The notes below the pieces were generated by a model. That model had not been told where the DNA came from. It ran no database searches and was given only the letters and a program-made list of their open reading frames with translations. Both the position numbers and the translations under genes were made by a program. DNA of 64,000 nucleotides from the NCBI RefSeq assembly GCF_004526345.1, contig NZ_CP038213.1, positions 2,480,001-2,544,000 on the forward strand, in the 5' to 3' direction. Shown here one piece after another: positions 17,165-27,012 of the stretch (the stretch's first letter is position 1; every line of letters begins with the position of its first letter). Origin of the DNA: Ornithinimicrobium flavum. GTDB taxonomy: Bacteria; Actinomycetota; Actinomycetes; Actinomycetales; Dermatophilaceae.

Positions 17165-18466
17165 GTGAACGCGAGCACCGCCCTGCTGACCGACCACTAC
17201 GAGCTGACGATGATCCAGGCCGCCCTGGCCAGCGGGCACGCCGAGCGGCGGTGCGTCTTCGAGACCTTCGCCCGTCGGCTTCCGGACGGGCGCCGCTTCG
17301 GCGTCCTGGCCGGGACGGGGCGCTTCCTGCAGGCGCTGCGGGACTTCCGGTTCGCGGAGGAGGCGCTCGACTTCCTGGGCGCCCGGCGCGTGGTCGACGA
17401 GCGGACGTTGGCCTGGCTGGCGGACTTCCGCTTCAGCGGGGACATCTGGGGGTATGCCGAGGGCGAGATCTACTTCCCGGGGTCCCCGGTGCTGGTGGTC
17501 GAGTCGACCTTCGCCGAGGGTGTGGTCCTGGAGACGCTGGCGCTGTCGATCCTCAACCACGACTCCGCCGTCGCCTCGGCCGCCTCGCGCATGACCGCGG
17601 CCGCCGGTGACCGGCCGTGCATCGAGATGGGCTCACGGCGCACCCACGAGCAGTCCGCCGTGGCGGCCGCCCGGGCCGCCTACCTCGCCGGTTTCGCCTC
17701 CACGTCCAACCTCGAGGCCGGGCGCCGGCACGACATCCCGACGGCCGGCACGGCGGCGCACTCCTACACCCTCCTGCACGACCAGGAACGTGAGGCCTTC
17801 TCCAACCAGCTCGCCTCGCTCGGGCTGGACACGACCCTGCTCGTGGACACCTACGACGTGACCGCCGCGGTGGAGCTCGCGGTCGAGCTCGCCGGGGCCG
17901 GGCTCGGCGGGGTCCGTCTGGACTCCGGCGACCTGGTGGGTCAGGCCCACGAGGTCCGGGCCCAGCTGGACCGGCTGGGGGCCACGGACACCCGCATCGT
18001 GGTCACCTCCGACCTGGACGAGCACGCCATCGCCGCGCTCGCCGCCGCCCCCGTGGACGTCTACGGCGTGGGGACCAGCGTGGTGACCGGGTCGGGACAC
18101 CCGGCCGCGGGGATGGTCTACAAGCTGGTCAGCAGGGAGAACGTCGGCGGGGAGATGGAGGGGGTGGCCAAGGCGAGCAAGGACAAGACCTCGGTCGGTG
18201 GCCGCAAGTACGCCCTGCGCCGCCGCGACGCGGACGGTCGCGCCCAGGCCGAGATCGTCGGCATCAACGAGCAGCCGCGGGACGACGGCGACGACCGCCA
18301 GCTCCTGGTCCCGCTCGTCCGCGGTGGCGAGGTCGTCGGGCCCACGGACGTCCGCACGGCCCGGGAGCACCACGCCATGGCCCGTGCCGAGCTGCCGCTG
18401 CGGGCTCTGAGGCTCTCGCACGGTGAGCCGGCGATCCCCACGACCTACCTGGACGACTGGGGCTGA
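17165..18466 (+). CDS. pncB: nicotinate phosphoribosyltransferase
   Basis: PncB converts nicotinate and PRPP to nicotinate mononucleotide in the Preiss-Handler NAD pathway. The 433-aa protein has LLTDHYELTMIQAAL at the N-terminus, GSRRTHEQSAVAAARAAYLAGFASTSN (near 160), the phosphorylatable His in GTAAHSYTLL (about residue 199) and VRLDSGDLVGQAHEVRAQLD (PRPP site). GTG 17165 is the start. The nicotinamidase gene, which makes its substrate, lies convergently 122 nt downstream. Confidence 0.95.
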   Translation: MNASTALLTDHYELTMIQAALASGHAERRCVFETFARRLPDGRRFGVLAGTGRFLQALRDFRFAEEALDFLGARRVVDERTLAWLADFRFSGDIWGYAEGEIYFPGSPVLVVESTFAEGVVLETLALSILNHDSAVASAASRMTAAAGDRPCIEMGSRRTHEQSAVAAARAAYLAGFASTSNLEAGRRHDIPTAGTAAHSYTLLHDQEREAFSNQLASLGLDTTLLVDTYDVTAAVELAVELAGAGLGGVRLDSGDLVGQAHEVRAQLDRLGATDTRIVVTSDLDEHAIAALAAAPVDVYGVGTSVVTGSGHPAAGMVYKLVSRENVGGEMEGVAKASKDKTSVGGRKYALRRRDADGRAQAEIVGINEQPRDDGDDRQLLVPLVRGGEVVGPTDVRTAREHHAMARAELPLRALRLSHGEPAIPTTYLDDWG

Positions 18467-18588
18467 GCGCCCACCCGGGTGGCTCGACCGTCGGTCAACG
18501 GCGTGACAGGCGCAGGTCTGCCGCCCGCTCGGGTCGGTCGCCCGTATGGCTCAGGCCGGCCACCCGCCCGTGTCGGTCGCCCGCGCCA

Positions 18589-19161
18589 TCAGCCCACGTG
18601 CACGCCGGCGGCACGAAGCTCGGCGAGCGCGTCCTCGGTGGTCCGCGGGTCCACGCCCGCGCACAGGTCCAGGAGCACGGTGGTGTCCAACCCCTCCCGC
18701 CGGGCGTCCAGCGCGGTGGCCCGGACGCAGTGGTCGGTCGCGATGCCGCAGACGTCCACCTCGCTGATCCCCCGCTCACGCAGCCACTGCCCCAGACCGA
18801 CGCGCGTGCCGTGCACGTCGGTGCTGCCCTCGAAGCCCGAGTATGCGGCCTCGTGCTCGCCCTTGCGGAACACCGCATGGACGTGCGCGAGAGCCGGGTC
18901 CAGCTCGGGACGAAAGTCCGCGCCCCGGGTGCCTACCCGGCAGTGCACCGGCCAGGAGGTGCGGTAGTCGGGCTGCTCCGACCAGTGCTCCCCGGGGTCG
19001 ACGTGCCAGTCGGCCGTCGCGACGACGGCGGCATACTCCTGGCCGTGCTCGTCGACGTGCCGGCTGATGCCGGTGGCGACGGCCGTGCCACCGGCCACGG
19101 CCAGGCTCCCGCCCTCGCAGAAGTCGTGCTGGACGTCGACGATGATCAGCGCTCGGCTCAT
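18589..19161 (-). CDS. pncA: nicotinamidase (isochorismatase family)
   Basis: PncA hydrolyses nicotinamide to nicotinate, the first salvage step feeding PncB. In the 190-aa protein the catalytic Asp is in IVDVQHDFCEGGSL (near residue 9), zinc ligands are in ATADWHVDPGEHW, the catalytic Lys in FRKGEHEAAYSGF, and the nucleophilic Cys in GIATDHCVRATA (about residue 145). In actinobacteria this enzyme also activates pyrazinamide. It converges on pncB; nothing recognisable lies in the 122 nt between them apart from an imperfect repeat of CGGTCGCCCG. Confidence 0.94.
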   Translation of the reverse strand: MSRALIIVDVQHDFCEGGSLAVAGGTAVATGISRHVDEHGQEYAAVVATADWHVDPGEHWSEQPDYRTSWPVHCRVGTRGADFRPELDPALAHVHAVFRKGEHEAAYSGFEGSTDVHGTRVGLGQWLRERGISEVDVCGIATDHCVRATALDARREGLDTTVLLDLCAGVDPRTTEDALAELRAAGVHVG

Positions 19162-19207
19162 GCGTCGAGCATGCCACCATCTCGCGCTGAGGACGTCCTC
19201 CTGGGGG

Positions 19208-20155
19208 CTAGCGCTTGCGGACGACGTTGGTCTTGGCGACCTTGTCGTGCAGGGCCTGACGGTTCTTGTCCCACAGCGGCCACAGCACGTTGACCAGGGT
19301 GAACAGGCTGACGAAGCTCAGGGCCGGGTTGAGGTTCCCGAGGATTCCCGGGCCCTGGTAGACCAGGGCCCGCAGCAGGGACGGGAGCCAGCCGACGTTG
19401 CCAGGCTCGTCGCGCAGCCGCACGCGCAGCCCGGTGGCCAGCTTGCCCAGCGTCCCGCCCAGCAGGGTCACCAGGACGACCTCGTACGCCAGGCCCACGA
19501 CGCCCACCAGCATCGTGAACATCGCCAGCCCGCGCGACAGCTCGGCCGGTGGAAGGGCGAAGGGATCGGTGCCGGTCTGGGTCAAGGACCAGTCGAGGTA
19601 GTCGGCGAAGAAGCCGGGCATCAGGAGGTTGCCGAGCACAAGACCCAGGATGGCCAGGACGATGCCGTCCAGGATGCGCGCGGCGACCCGGTGCCACCAC
19701 CCGGCCAGCGGCTGACCGTCCGGCGTCGACGACCGCGGGTCGACCTGCGGCTGATAGCCGCCACCCGGCATCGGCGCCCCCTGCCACTGGCCCTGGTACG
19801 GGTTCTGGCCCGTCTGACCCGCGTAGGGGTTCTGGCCGCCCTGGCCGTACGGGTTGCCCTGGCCCTGCTGGCCGTACGGGTTGCCCTGGCCCTGCTGACC
19901 GTACGGGTTGCCCTGGCCCTGACCGCCGTACCCGGACTGGCCCCCATAATCCACAGGCCCCTGCGCCCCGCCGGCCTGGCCCGGCCCCGCCTGCTGGCCC
20001 CACCCCGAACCGGCGTCCCCCTGCTGCCCCTGGCCTGCCCGCTCCAGGCCGGGCTTCTGCTTGGGGGACGTGTGGTTGGTCCACTGGACGCCGTCCCAGT
20101 ACCGGAGGTTGCTGTCGTCCTGTGGGTCGTCGTACCACCCTGCCTGCTGACTCAT
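19208..20155 (-). CDS. DUF2510/RDD-family membrane protein with Gly-Gln-Asn-Pro-Tyr repeats
   Basis: The 315-aa protein begins with a DUF2510 motif (GWYDDPQDDSNLRYWDGVQW), typical of actinobacterial membrane proteins. A low-complexity linker (about 35-140) contains three near-identical 9-residue units of GQGNPYGQQ. The C-terminal part (about 155-310) is an RDD domain with three hydrophobic segments (GIVLAILGLVLGNLLM, MLVGVVGLAYEVVLVTLLGG, VSLFTLVNVLWPLW). RDD proteins are small membrane proteins, some linked to Na+/H+ exchange. ATG 20155 is clear. Function in this organism is unknown. Confidence 0.85.
   Translation of the reverse strand: MSQQAGWYDDPQDDSNLRYWDGVQWTNHTSPKQKPGLERAGQGQQGDAGSGWGQQAGPGQAGGAQGPVDYGGQSGYGGQGQGNPYGQQGQGNPYGQQGQGNPYGQGGQNPYAGQTGQNPYQGQWQGAPMPGGGYQPQVDPRSSTPDGQPLAGWWHRVAARILDGIVLAILGLVLGNLLMPGFFADYLDWSLTQTGTDPFALPPAELSRGLAMFTMLVGVVGLAYEVVLVTLLGGTLGKLATGLRVRLRDEPGNVGWLPSLLRALVYQGPGILGNLNPALSFVSLFTLVNVLWPLWDKNRQALHDKVAKTNVVRKR
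19843..19923 (-). repeat. three in-frame 27-bp repeats in the RDD gene
   Basis: A 27-bp unit (GGCCGTACGGGTTGCCCTGG plus CCCTGCT on the + strand) occurs at 19843-19869 and 19870-19896, with a third, slightly diverged copy ending near 19923. It encodes the GQGNPYGQQ linker repeat and could vary in copy number between strains. Confidence 0.8.
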
Positions 20156-20237
20156 GGTCGTAAGCCTGCCACAGCGCACAGTGCTCCTTGGCCCACGCCA
20201 CCCTGGCCACCCCGTGACACCCCACCCTGCCCCACCA

Positions 20238-20861
20238 TCAGGTGGATGCCGTGACCTCACCACCCGCGATCCGCTGCAGCTCGGCGACGACCAGGTGCTG
20301 GTCGGCCCGGAAGATCTCGGCCGGAACGGGTGGGAGCAGCTCGTCCCAGTGCGAGAGGAAGGTCCCGCGCAGCTGGAGCATGCCGGTCGGCCGCGCGTAG
20401 AGCCACCAGTGCAGGTGCTCACCCCCGTCGCCCCACCGGGCCACCTGGATGCGGGGCACGGGGAGCACCGCGCAGGCGGCCTGCTCCACGGCGCTGAGCA
20501 GCTCACCCTGACGACGTGCCTCCTCGGTCGTGAGGTCCTGGAGGTCGGCATGCCGCCTGGGCATGAGGAACAGGGCGAAGGGCAGGGCCCGCGACTCGAG
20601 GGGCAGCCCGAGCATCCACTCGGAGTCGTGCCAGAGGACGTACCCGGGGTCGAGCGAGCGGGCCGACTCACACGTGCGGCAGTCCCGTCCCCCGGCACCC
20701 CCGCGTGGGGGCTCCTCGTCGGCCGGTGGGTCCAGCGGCTTGGCCCGCAGCTTCCCGGTCCAGGGCCACGACGACCAGGACTCCAGGTCGGCCTCGCGGT
20801 ACCCGGAGGTGTCGATCGTGGACCTCGTCCGGGCGTACCACTCCTGAGGGGTCTCCGGCAT
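20238..20861 (-). CDS. HIT-like hydrolase family protein
   Basis: A 207-aa cytoplasmic protein with a probable histidine-triad fold. EHLHWWLYARP near residue 147 resembles the HxHxxxx catalytic motif of HIT hydrolases/transferases with an Arg replacing the last His, as in the galactose-1-phosphate uridylyltransferase-like branch. A DCRTCES pair near residue 60 may bind zinc, and FALFLMPRRHADLQDLTTEE matches the HIT substrate strand. The substrate is unknown; a nucleotide ester is likely. It follows the DUF222 gene (same strand) after 61 nt. Confidence 0.65.
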   Translation of the reverse strand: MPETPQEWYARTRSTIDTSGYREADLESWSSWPWTGKLRAKPLDPPADEEPPRGGAGGRDCRTCESARSLDPGYVLWHDSEWMLGLPLESRALPFALFLMPRRHADLQDLTTEEARRQGELLSAVEQAACAVLPVPRIQVARWGDGGEHLHWWLYARPTGMLQLRGTFLSHWDELLPPVPAEIFRADQHLVVAELQRIAGGEVTAST

Positions 20862-20922
20862 GGCAGGACACTACCGGTCCGGGTGCACCACCAGGGGTGA
20901 TCGGCCGGCCGGAGCGTCAGGG

Positions 20923-22788
20923 TCATTGATGCTCCGGATCCCCCTCGTCACCGTCCCGCCTGTCCTGGCCACCGGCAGGCGGACCTCCGGACCGCGACCT
21001 GGGGGCGACCGGGACGGCACGAGTCGCGGGCGGGACCGGAGTCGTCGCATGCGTCGGAGGTGGAGCTGCTGGTAGCTGTGGAGCCGCTGGTGGCTGTGGA
21101 GGGGTGGGTGGCGGTGGAGGGGTGGGTCGCGACCGCGACTCGGAGACCCCAGGAGGCGCGGGCAGCGAGGGAGCTGAGGGGATCGAGGGAGGTGCCGGGA
21201 GCGGGGGAAGAGCCGGGAGCAAGGGAAGAGCCGGGAGCAATGGAGGCGCCGGGAGGTAGTGGTCCGGCCCCGTCCTGAGGGCACGCGGACGTTCGCGCGC
21301 GAGGTTGCAGCGCTCGCACAGCCCTTGTCCGTTGTCGACGTCCGTGGGCCCTCCGTCGGCATGCCGGCGGATGTGGTCGACGGTCCTGATCGGGGCCCCG
21401 CACCACCGGTTGCGGCAGCTGCGGTCGCGGGCGACGACCAGCTCGCGCAGGGCATCGGTGAAGAAGCGCCGGCGCGGGTCCCGCTGGGTCAGGACACCGG
21501 TCACCGGATCGGTGTAGAGCCTGCGGATCCACACCCGGGCCGCGCGGAGCGCGGATCGTGCCGGCTCCTGCCGCGCGCCGTCGAGCTGGGCCTTGTCCGC
21601 CCCACCGGCCGACGCCACCGAGCCGGGCATCCCGGAGCCAGGATCTCCGTGGACGTGCGGGCACAGGGCGTCGGCGCAAGCCCCTCCGTCCGGGCAGCAC
21701 GTCGGCGCCGTCCCTGTGCCGGCCGGGCCGGACGTCGGTCCCGCCCCCTCGCGGGCCGGGCCGGCCGTCGGTCCCGCCCCCTCGCCAGCCGGGCCGGACG
21801 TCGGTCCCGCCCCCTCGAGGGCCTGATCGGTGGTGGACGGCTCCGGCTCCTCCGCGGTGCCGGGATCGGCGAGCCGGGGTCGCAGAAGCTCACGGGCGTA
21901 GTCAGCGGGGACAGGACCGTGTCCGAGGAGCTCGGCCGGGTCGCTGGTGCCGGCAAGGAGCGCGGCGTCGGTGATGACCAGGCCCACCTCGACGTCCACC
22001 CCGTCCACCACGCGGCGGCCGGTCGCGCGCTCGAAGAGCTCGTCCGCCCGGAGCTGGTCGACCGTCCGGGGGTCGCCCGAGGCGCGCTTGGCCCGGGCGG
22101 CACCGTCCAGGCTCTGGTAGACGGCGATGGCCTGCGGGGCAGGCAGCCGAGCGGTGAGGATGCCCATCACGTCCGGGGCCGGTCGCACCGAGACACCTCG
22201 GTCCGAGGCGGCCCTGCGTGCCCGGGCCACGAACCCGGACGGGTCGACCTCGTAGACCAGAGCACGCACGGCCGCCTCCAGCTCACGGTTGGAGATGCCC
22301 GGCAGCCGCGGCTCCAACCGCTCGTCGATCTCGGCCCGGTGCTCGGGGTCGACGCACGTGGTGCCCTCGGCCACCAGCCGGGCCTGGTAGGGCGAGATCA
22401 CACCGGCCACGAGAGCCCGAAGGGTGCGGGGCAGGTGCTCGCACAGGCCCTTGGCGGCCGTGAGGTCGCGCGAGCCCCAGTAGGGCGAGCACATGCGGGC
22501 CGTGGCCAGGTCGTCCGGCACCGCGCCGCCGGCTCGCCTCGGGGACACCCCGGCCTGCAGCTGCGCGCCGACCTGCGACGCGTGGAAGGCCACCTGCACC
22601 GTGGCCGAGACGGCCGCCAGCGTGCGGGTGAGCAGCTCGATCTGGTGCAGCAGCTCCAGACGTCCGTCGTCGGAGAGCCCACGCAGGTCCGCAGCGGGCA
22701 GCCCCTCCCGGAGGGCGACCACCCGTCGGATCACCTCGTCCGGCTGCGCGCCCTCGCGGGTGAGATCGGTGGCGGTATCGGTCGTCAT
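20923..22788 (-). CDS. DUF222/HNH endonuclease-domain protein
   Basis: This 621-aa protein has an N-terminal DUF222 domain (about 20-330) and a C-terminal HNH motif: FFTDALRELVVARDRSCRNRWCGAPIRTVDHIRRHADGGPTDVDNGQGLCERCN (about 470-525) with zinc Cys pairs and DHI...H. Such genes are multicopy in high-GC actinobacteria, often called 13E12-repeat proteins; their role is unclear. Between the domains are three 11-residue units of EGAGPTSGPAG type (DNA near 21718-21825). The tail is rich in PALPPLPAP repeats. ATG 22788 (GAGG just upstream) is preferred over longer starts. Confidence 0.85.
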   Translation of the reverse strand: MTTDTATDLTREGAQPDEVIRRVVALREGLPAADLRGLSDDGRLELLHQIELLTRTLAAVSATVQVAFHASQVGAQLQAGVSPRRAGGAVPDDLATARMCSPYWGSRDLTAAKGLCEHLPRTLRALVAGVISPYQARLVAEGTTCVDPEHRAEIDERLEPRLPGISNRELEAAVRALVYEVDPSGFVARARRAASDRGVSVRPAPDVMGILTARLPAPQAIAVYQSLDGAARAKRASGDPRTVDQLRADELFERATGRRVVDGVDVEVGLVITDAALLAGTSDPAELLGHGPVPADYARELLRPRLADPGTAEEPEPSTTDQALEGAGPTSGPAGEGAGPTAGPAREGAGPTSGPAGTGTAPTCCPDGGACADALCPHVHGDPGSGMPGSVASAGGADKAQLDGARQEPARSALRAARVWIRRLYTDPVTGVLTQRDPRRRFFTDALRELVVARDRSCRNRWCGAPIRTVDHIRRHADGGPTDVDNGQGLCERCNLARERPRALRTGPDHYLPAPPLLPALPLLPALPPLPAPPSIPSAPSLPAPPGVSESRSRPTPPPPPTPPQPPAAPQLPAAPPPTHATTPVPPATRAVPVAPRSRSGGPPAGGQDRRDGDEGDPEHQ

Positions 22789-22960
22789 CGGCCTCGAGGA
22801 CCCGCCCGCCGGACCTCGGCCCTCGTCCCCCCGCCCTGACGGTCGCCGCATCGCCCCCACCCCCTCGGTGTCCCTCCGGCCGACCCACCTCGACCTCGTA
22901 CACACATGCTAGACGGGGGCTCCGACATACCCCTTCGTCCGACACCACGCCTGCCCCTGG

Positions 22961-24651
22961 TCAGGGGCGACGGTCCCCCGGACGGACCGCGCGGCGGCGG
23001 GCGTCCTTGCGGTCGGTGACGACCACGTAGACCACCAGCGCCAGCCCGCCCACGGCGGCGAGGAGGAAGAAGACGATGGCGACCGCCGGATAACCGAGCA
23101 GCGTGTCGGCGGTCTCGACCTGCATGGTGAGAGCCGCGCCCACGATGATGGCGGAGAGCACCATGCCGACGACGACGCGGGTGGTCAGGTGCTGCGCCAC
23201 CCGCAGGAGGCGCTCCTCGTCGAAGGCGTCGACCCGCAGGGTGAGCTCGCCGTCGCCGAGGGCGTCCATCAACCGGTTGGCCCGGCGCGGCAGCTGGGAG
23301 GCGAACTCCTTCGCCTCGATGGCCGAGGCCATCAGCCGGCCGGGCGCCAGGCTCAGCCCGCCCCGCAGGATCTGGTCGATGTTGCGCCGCACCGCCGCCG
23401 ACGGCTCGAACGAGGGGTCGAGGTGGGTCGTCGCCTGGTCCAGGTTGAGCAACGCCTTGCCGATCATCGCCATCTCCGGCGGCGGACGCAGCCCGTGGGT
23501 CCCGGACAGCCGGGACAGCTCGAGCATGATCCCACCGGCCTCCAGGCCACCACCCGCGGCGACCGCCGAGGAGACGAGGTGCCCCACGTCGTCCCGGAAA
23601 CGGGCGGCGTCGTAGTCGTCCAGCGGATGTCCCATCTCGGACAGCACCCGCGCGCTCTCCTCCCCGTCCCCGTCCGAGATCGCCAGGAGCAGCTTGACGA
23701 TGTGCTCCTGGACCCGGCGGGGGACGGTGGCGACCATCCCCAGGTCGATGAGGGCCAGCCGGCCGTCAGGGGTGAGGATCATGTTCCCCGGGTGGGGATC
23801 GGCGTGGAGGACGCCGTCCTCGAGGATCATCACGAGGTAGGCCCGGAAGAGCTCCTCGCTGAGAGCCTGCCCGTCGACCTCGAGCATGCCCACCCCGCCG
23901 ATGTCGGTGACCTTGCGACCCTCGACCCGCTCCATCGTCAGGATCCTGGAGGTGGAGTAGTCCTCCAGCGGCTGCGGGACGAACAGGTGGTCGTAGGCGG
24001 CGGTGAGCTCGCCGAAGGCGCGCAGGTTGCGGGCCTCCTGGACGTAGTCGAGCTCGCCGGTCAGCGACCGGCGGAACTGCTCCAGCAGGTCCCGCGCACC
24101 GAAGCGACGGCCCAGGTCGGTATGCCGGTCGGCCGCCCTGGCCAGCTTGCCCAGCACCTCCATGTCCTCGGCGATGGTCTCCCGCACCCCGGGCCGCTGC
24201 ACCTTGACCACGACGTCCTTGCCGCTGCGCGTCCGGGCCCGGTGCACCTGGCCCAGGGAGGCGGCGGCCATGGGCGCGCGGTCGAACTCCGCGAACAGGT
24301 GGCGCAGGTCGCTGCCCAGCTCCTCCTCCACGATGGCCACGGCCTCGTCCCCATCGAAGGGCTCCACCTCGTCCTGCAGCCGACCGAGCGCCTCGGTGTA
24401 GGCGGACGGCAGCAGGTCGTGGCGGGTGGACAGCAGCTGGCCCAGCTTGATCCAGGTCGGGCCCATCTGCTCCAGGTCGGGCCAGCTCCGGTCGGCGGCC
24501 AGGTCGCCCGGGTGCCCGGCTCCGCCGCCGCCCCGGGGACGGCCGAGCCGTCCAGACCGATGCTGGAGACCAGGTCGGACCGGCCGTAGCGCACGAGCAG
24601 GCGCGCCAGGTCGGCGTAGCGGGTCAGGGAGCCCGCGGCAGGCTGGGTCAC
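22961..24651 (-). CDS. AarF/ABC1/UbiB atypical kinase, frameshifted near the 5' end
   Basis: UbiB-family proteins are membrane-linked atypical kinases/ATPases acting in isoprenoid-lipid metabolism. The N-terminal piece (GTG 24651: MTQPAAGSLTRYADLARLLVRYGRSDLVSS) is in one frame and the rest, from LEQMGPTWIKLGQLLSTR (the KxGQ motif), in another; one extra base somewhere in the G/C-rich stretch 24511-24545 (for example in the CCC at 24515-24517) would join them. The downstream frame alone (22961-24466) is an intact 501-aa reading frame from MGPTWIK, with the Ala-rich loop AAASLGQVHRA, VVKVQRPGV, HADPHPGNMILTPDGRLALIDLGM and two C-terminal transmembrane segments. The shift may be a sequence error, or the short frame may be the real protein. 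Confidence 0.85.
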
Positions 24652-24752
24652 GGGGAACGCTCCTCGGAGACGTCGGGGACGGCGTCGGAAACGGCGTCGG
24701 AACGGCGACGGGACGCCAGCGTCAGACTACCGTCGGCGCCCCGGGGTGGCGC

Positions 24753-26507
24753 TCAACGGCGCCCGACGAACCAGTGACGGATGCGTTCGACCCGGGCCTG
24801 CACCTGCTCGGTCGTCGCCGTGGCCAGCTCGGGCCCGCCGCACACCCGACGCAGCTCCGCGTGGACGACGGCGTGGGGCTGCCCCTTCTTCTGCGCGTAG
24901 GCGGACACCAGCTTGTTGAGCTCCTTGCGCTGCTCGGCCAGGGCGCGGTGCGCCGAGACCGCCTCGGCACGCTCCTTGCCCCCGCCGCGGCCCACCTGCT
25001 TCTTCTGCCGCTCGCGCAGCACGTGCGCCACCTGGTCGGGCTCCAGCAGCCCCGGCAGGCCGAGGTAGTCCTCCTCGTCCTCGGACCCCGGCAGGCCGCC
25101 GAGGCCGAACTGCTCGGCGTCGAAGAGCACGTGGTCGAACTCGGCGGCCGAGTGCAGTGCCTCGAAGGATCCCTCGAGCTCGTCGGAGGCGGAGTCCGTG
25201 GCGTTGGCGGCCGCGAGGAGGCCGTCCTCCTCGGACCACAGCAGCTCCTCGTCATCACCTGTCGCCTTCTTGCTGAGGGCGTGGTCGCGCTCGGCCTCCA
25301 TCGACCCCGCGTGGGCGAGCAGGAGCGAGACGTTGGGCAGGAAGATCGAGGCGGTCTCACCACGACGCCGGGCCCGCACGAAACGGCCGACCGCCTGCGC
25401 GAAGAAGAGGGGTGTCGAGGTGGACGTGGCGTAGACACCGACGCACAGCCGTGGCACGTCGACACCCTCGGACACCATCCGCACGGCCACCATCCAGCGG
25501 GAGGTGTCCTCGGCATACTCCTCGATCTTGGCCGAGGCGCCCGCGTCGTCGGACAGCACGACCGTCGGCCGTTCGCCCGTGATCTCGTGCAGCTGCCTGG
25601 CGTAGGCGCGGGCCGAGCGCTGGTCCGAGGCGATGACCAGCCCTCCGGCGTCCTCGACGTGCCGGCGCACCTCGGTGAGCCGCTTGTCGGCGGCCCGCAG
25701 CACGGAGGGCACCCACTCCCCCGCCGGGTCCAGGGCGGTGCGCCACGCCTGCTTGGTGACGTCCTTGGTCAACGGCTCCCCGAGCCTGGCCTCCAGCTCG
25801 TCGCCGACCTTGGTGCGCCAGCGCATCGTGCCGCCGTAGGACAGGAAGAGGACGGGGCGCACGACGCCGTCGCGCAGGGCGTCGGCGTAGCCGTAGGTGT
25901 AGTCGGCGGAGGACCGCAGGATGCCCTCGCCGTCCATCTCGTAGCGGACGAAGGGGATGGCCACGGTGTCGGAGCGGAACGGCGTGCCGGTGAGCGAGAG
26001 CCGCCGCTGCGCGGGCTCGAACGCCTCCCGGATGGCCTCCCCCCACGACAGGGCGTCGCCGCCGTGGTGGATCTCGTCGAGGATCACCAGGGTCCGCGCG
26101 GCCTCGGTGCGGGCGCGGTGCAGCAGCGGCTTGCTCGCGACACCGGCGTACGTGACGGCGATGCCGTCGTAGTCCCGGCCGTGCCTGCCCTGGGCATTGG
26201 CGAAGCGCGGGTCGATCCGGATGCCGACCTTGGCGGCCGCCTCGGCCCACTGGACCTTCAGGTGCTCGGTCGGGGCGACCACGGTGATGCGCTGCACCTC
26301 GCCGCGGTCGAGCAGCTCGGTCGCCACGCGCAGGGCGAAGGTCGTCTTGCCAGCCCCCGGCGTGGCCACGGCGAGGAAGTCGCGGGGCCGCTCGGCGAGG
26401 TAGCGCTCGAGCGCCGCGGCCTGCCAGGCACGCAGCTTCCCCGCCGTCCCCCAGGCTGCGCGTTCGGGATAGGCGGGCGAGAGATGGGAGGCGGCGGCTG
26501 TCGACAT
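24753..26507 (-). CDS. DEAD/DEAH-box superfamily 2 helicase
   Basis: A 584-aa ATP-dependent helicase/translocase of an actinobacterial family found beside DUF3039. Motif I is AVATPGAGKTTFALRVA (about residue 48), Ia VVAPTEHLKVQW, II LVILDEIHHGGD (DEIH), III SLTGTPFRSD; helicase motifs V/VI are seen in MVSEGVDVPRLCVGVY and FFAQAVGRFVRARR. The C-terminal ~120 residues are charged and helical. Its DNA or RNA substrate is unknown. It is downstream of DUF3039 on the same strand by about 108 nt. Confidence 0.88.
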   Translation of the reverse strand: MSTAAASHLSPAYPERAAWGTAGKLRAWQAAALERYLAERPRDFLAVATPGAGKTTFALRVATELLDRGEVQRITVVAPTEHLKVQWAEAAAKVGIRIDPRFANAQGRHGRDYDGIAVTYAGVASKPLLHRARTEAARTLVILDEIHHGGDALSWGEAIREAFEPAQRRLSLTGTPFRSDTVAIPFVRYEMDGEGILRSSADYTYGYADALRDGVVRPVLFLSYGGTMRWRTKVGDELEARLGEPLTKDVTKQAWRTALDPAGEWVPSVLRAADKRLTEVRRHVEDAGGLVIASDQRSARAYARQLHEITGERPTVVLSDDAGASAKIEEYAEDTSRWMVAVRMVSEGVDVPRLCVGVYATSTSTPLFFAQAVGRFVRARRRGETASIFLPNVSLLLAHAGSMEAERDHALSKKATGDDEELLWSEEDGLLAAANATDSASDELEGSFEALHSAAEFDHVLFDAEQFGLGGLPGSEDEEDYLGLPGLLEPDQVAHVLRERQKKQVGRGGGKERAEAVSAHRALAEQRKELNKLVSAYAQKKGQPHAVVHAELRRVCGGPELATATTEQVQARVERIRHWFVGRR

Positions 26508-26615
26508 GGCCCGGTCAGTCTAGGTCGTCCCGCGGACAGACTCACCGCGCCTGACGCGCCCGGGCGGTCGGCCGACGGCGTGGTATGGCGTGTCGCCCCC
26601 GGCGCCGACGGGGTG

Positions 26616-26951
26616 TCAGCCCTGGCCGTCGCCGGGCCCCCCGGAGCCGCCGTCCTGAGGCTCGCGCAGCCCCTCGTAGATCTCCTTGCACATGGGGCAG
26701 ACGGGGAACTTCTGGGGGTCGCGACCGGGGATCCAGACCTTGCCGCACAGGGCGATGACCGGGTTCCCGGTCATCGCCGACTCCATGATCTTCTCCTTGC
26801 GCACGTAGTGCGCGAAGCGTTCGTGGTCGCCCGGCTCCTGCAGGTCGGGCGAGACCCTCGTGTCCTCTCGCTCCAGCAGCGCCGTCTGCGTGGACGGGGC
26901 GGTCGGGGCCTCGGGCGCGTCGAGGGGCTGGTCGGACATCCGGCTGCTCAT
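26616..26951 (-). CDS. DUF3039 family protein
   Basis: A 111-aa actinobacterial DUF3039 protein. The N-terminal 40 residues are disordered; the conserved core is DHERFAHYVRKEKIMESAMTGNPVIALCGKVWIPGRDPQKFPVCPMCKEIYEGL, where CGK...CPMC gives three Cys of a likely zinc site. It is consistently found next to the helicase just downstream, which suggests a shared, unknown function. ATG 26951 is the start. Confidence 0.9.
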   Translation of the reverse strand: MSSRMSDQPLDAPEAPTAPSTQTALLEREDTRVSPDLQEPGDHERFAHYVRKEKIMESAMTGNPVIALCGKVWIPGRDPQKFPVCPMCKEIYEGLREPQDGGSGGPGDGQG

Positions 26952-27012
26952 ACCGCCAGTGTAGGCAGCGCGGGGTCGCCGCGCCCCCGGCCGGACGCCC
27001 GGCGGGTGCGGG

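Noticed and set aside
21718..21830. Regular spaced repeats resembling a CRISPR array
   Set aside because: The 33-bp units are contiguous, in frame and encode EGAGPTSGPAG-type residues in a DUF222-HNH gene; there are no unique spacers.
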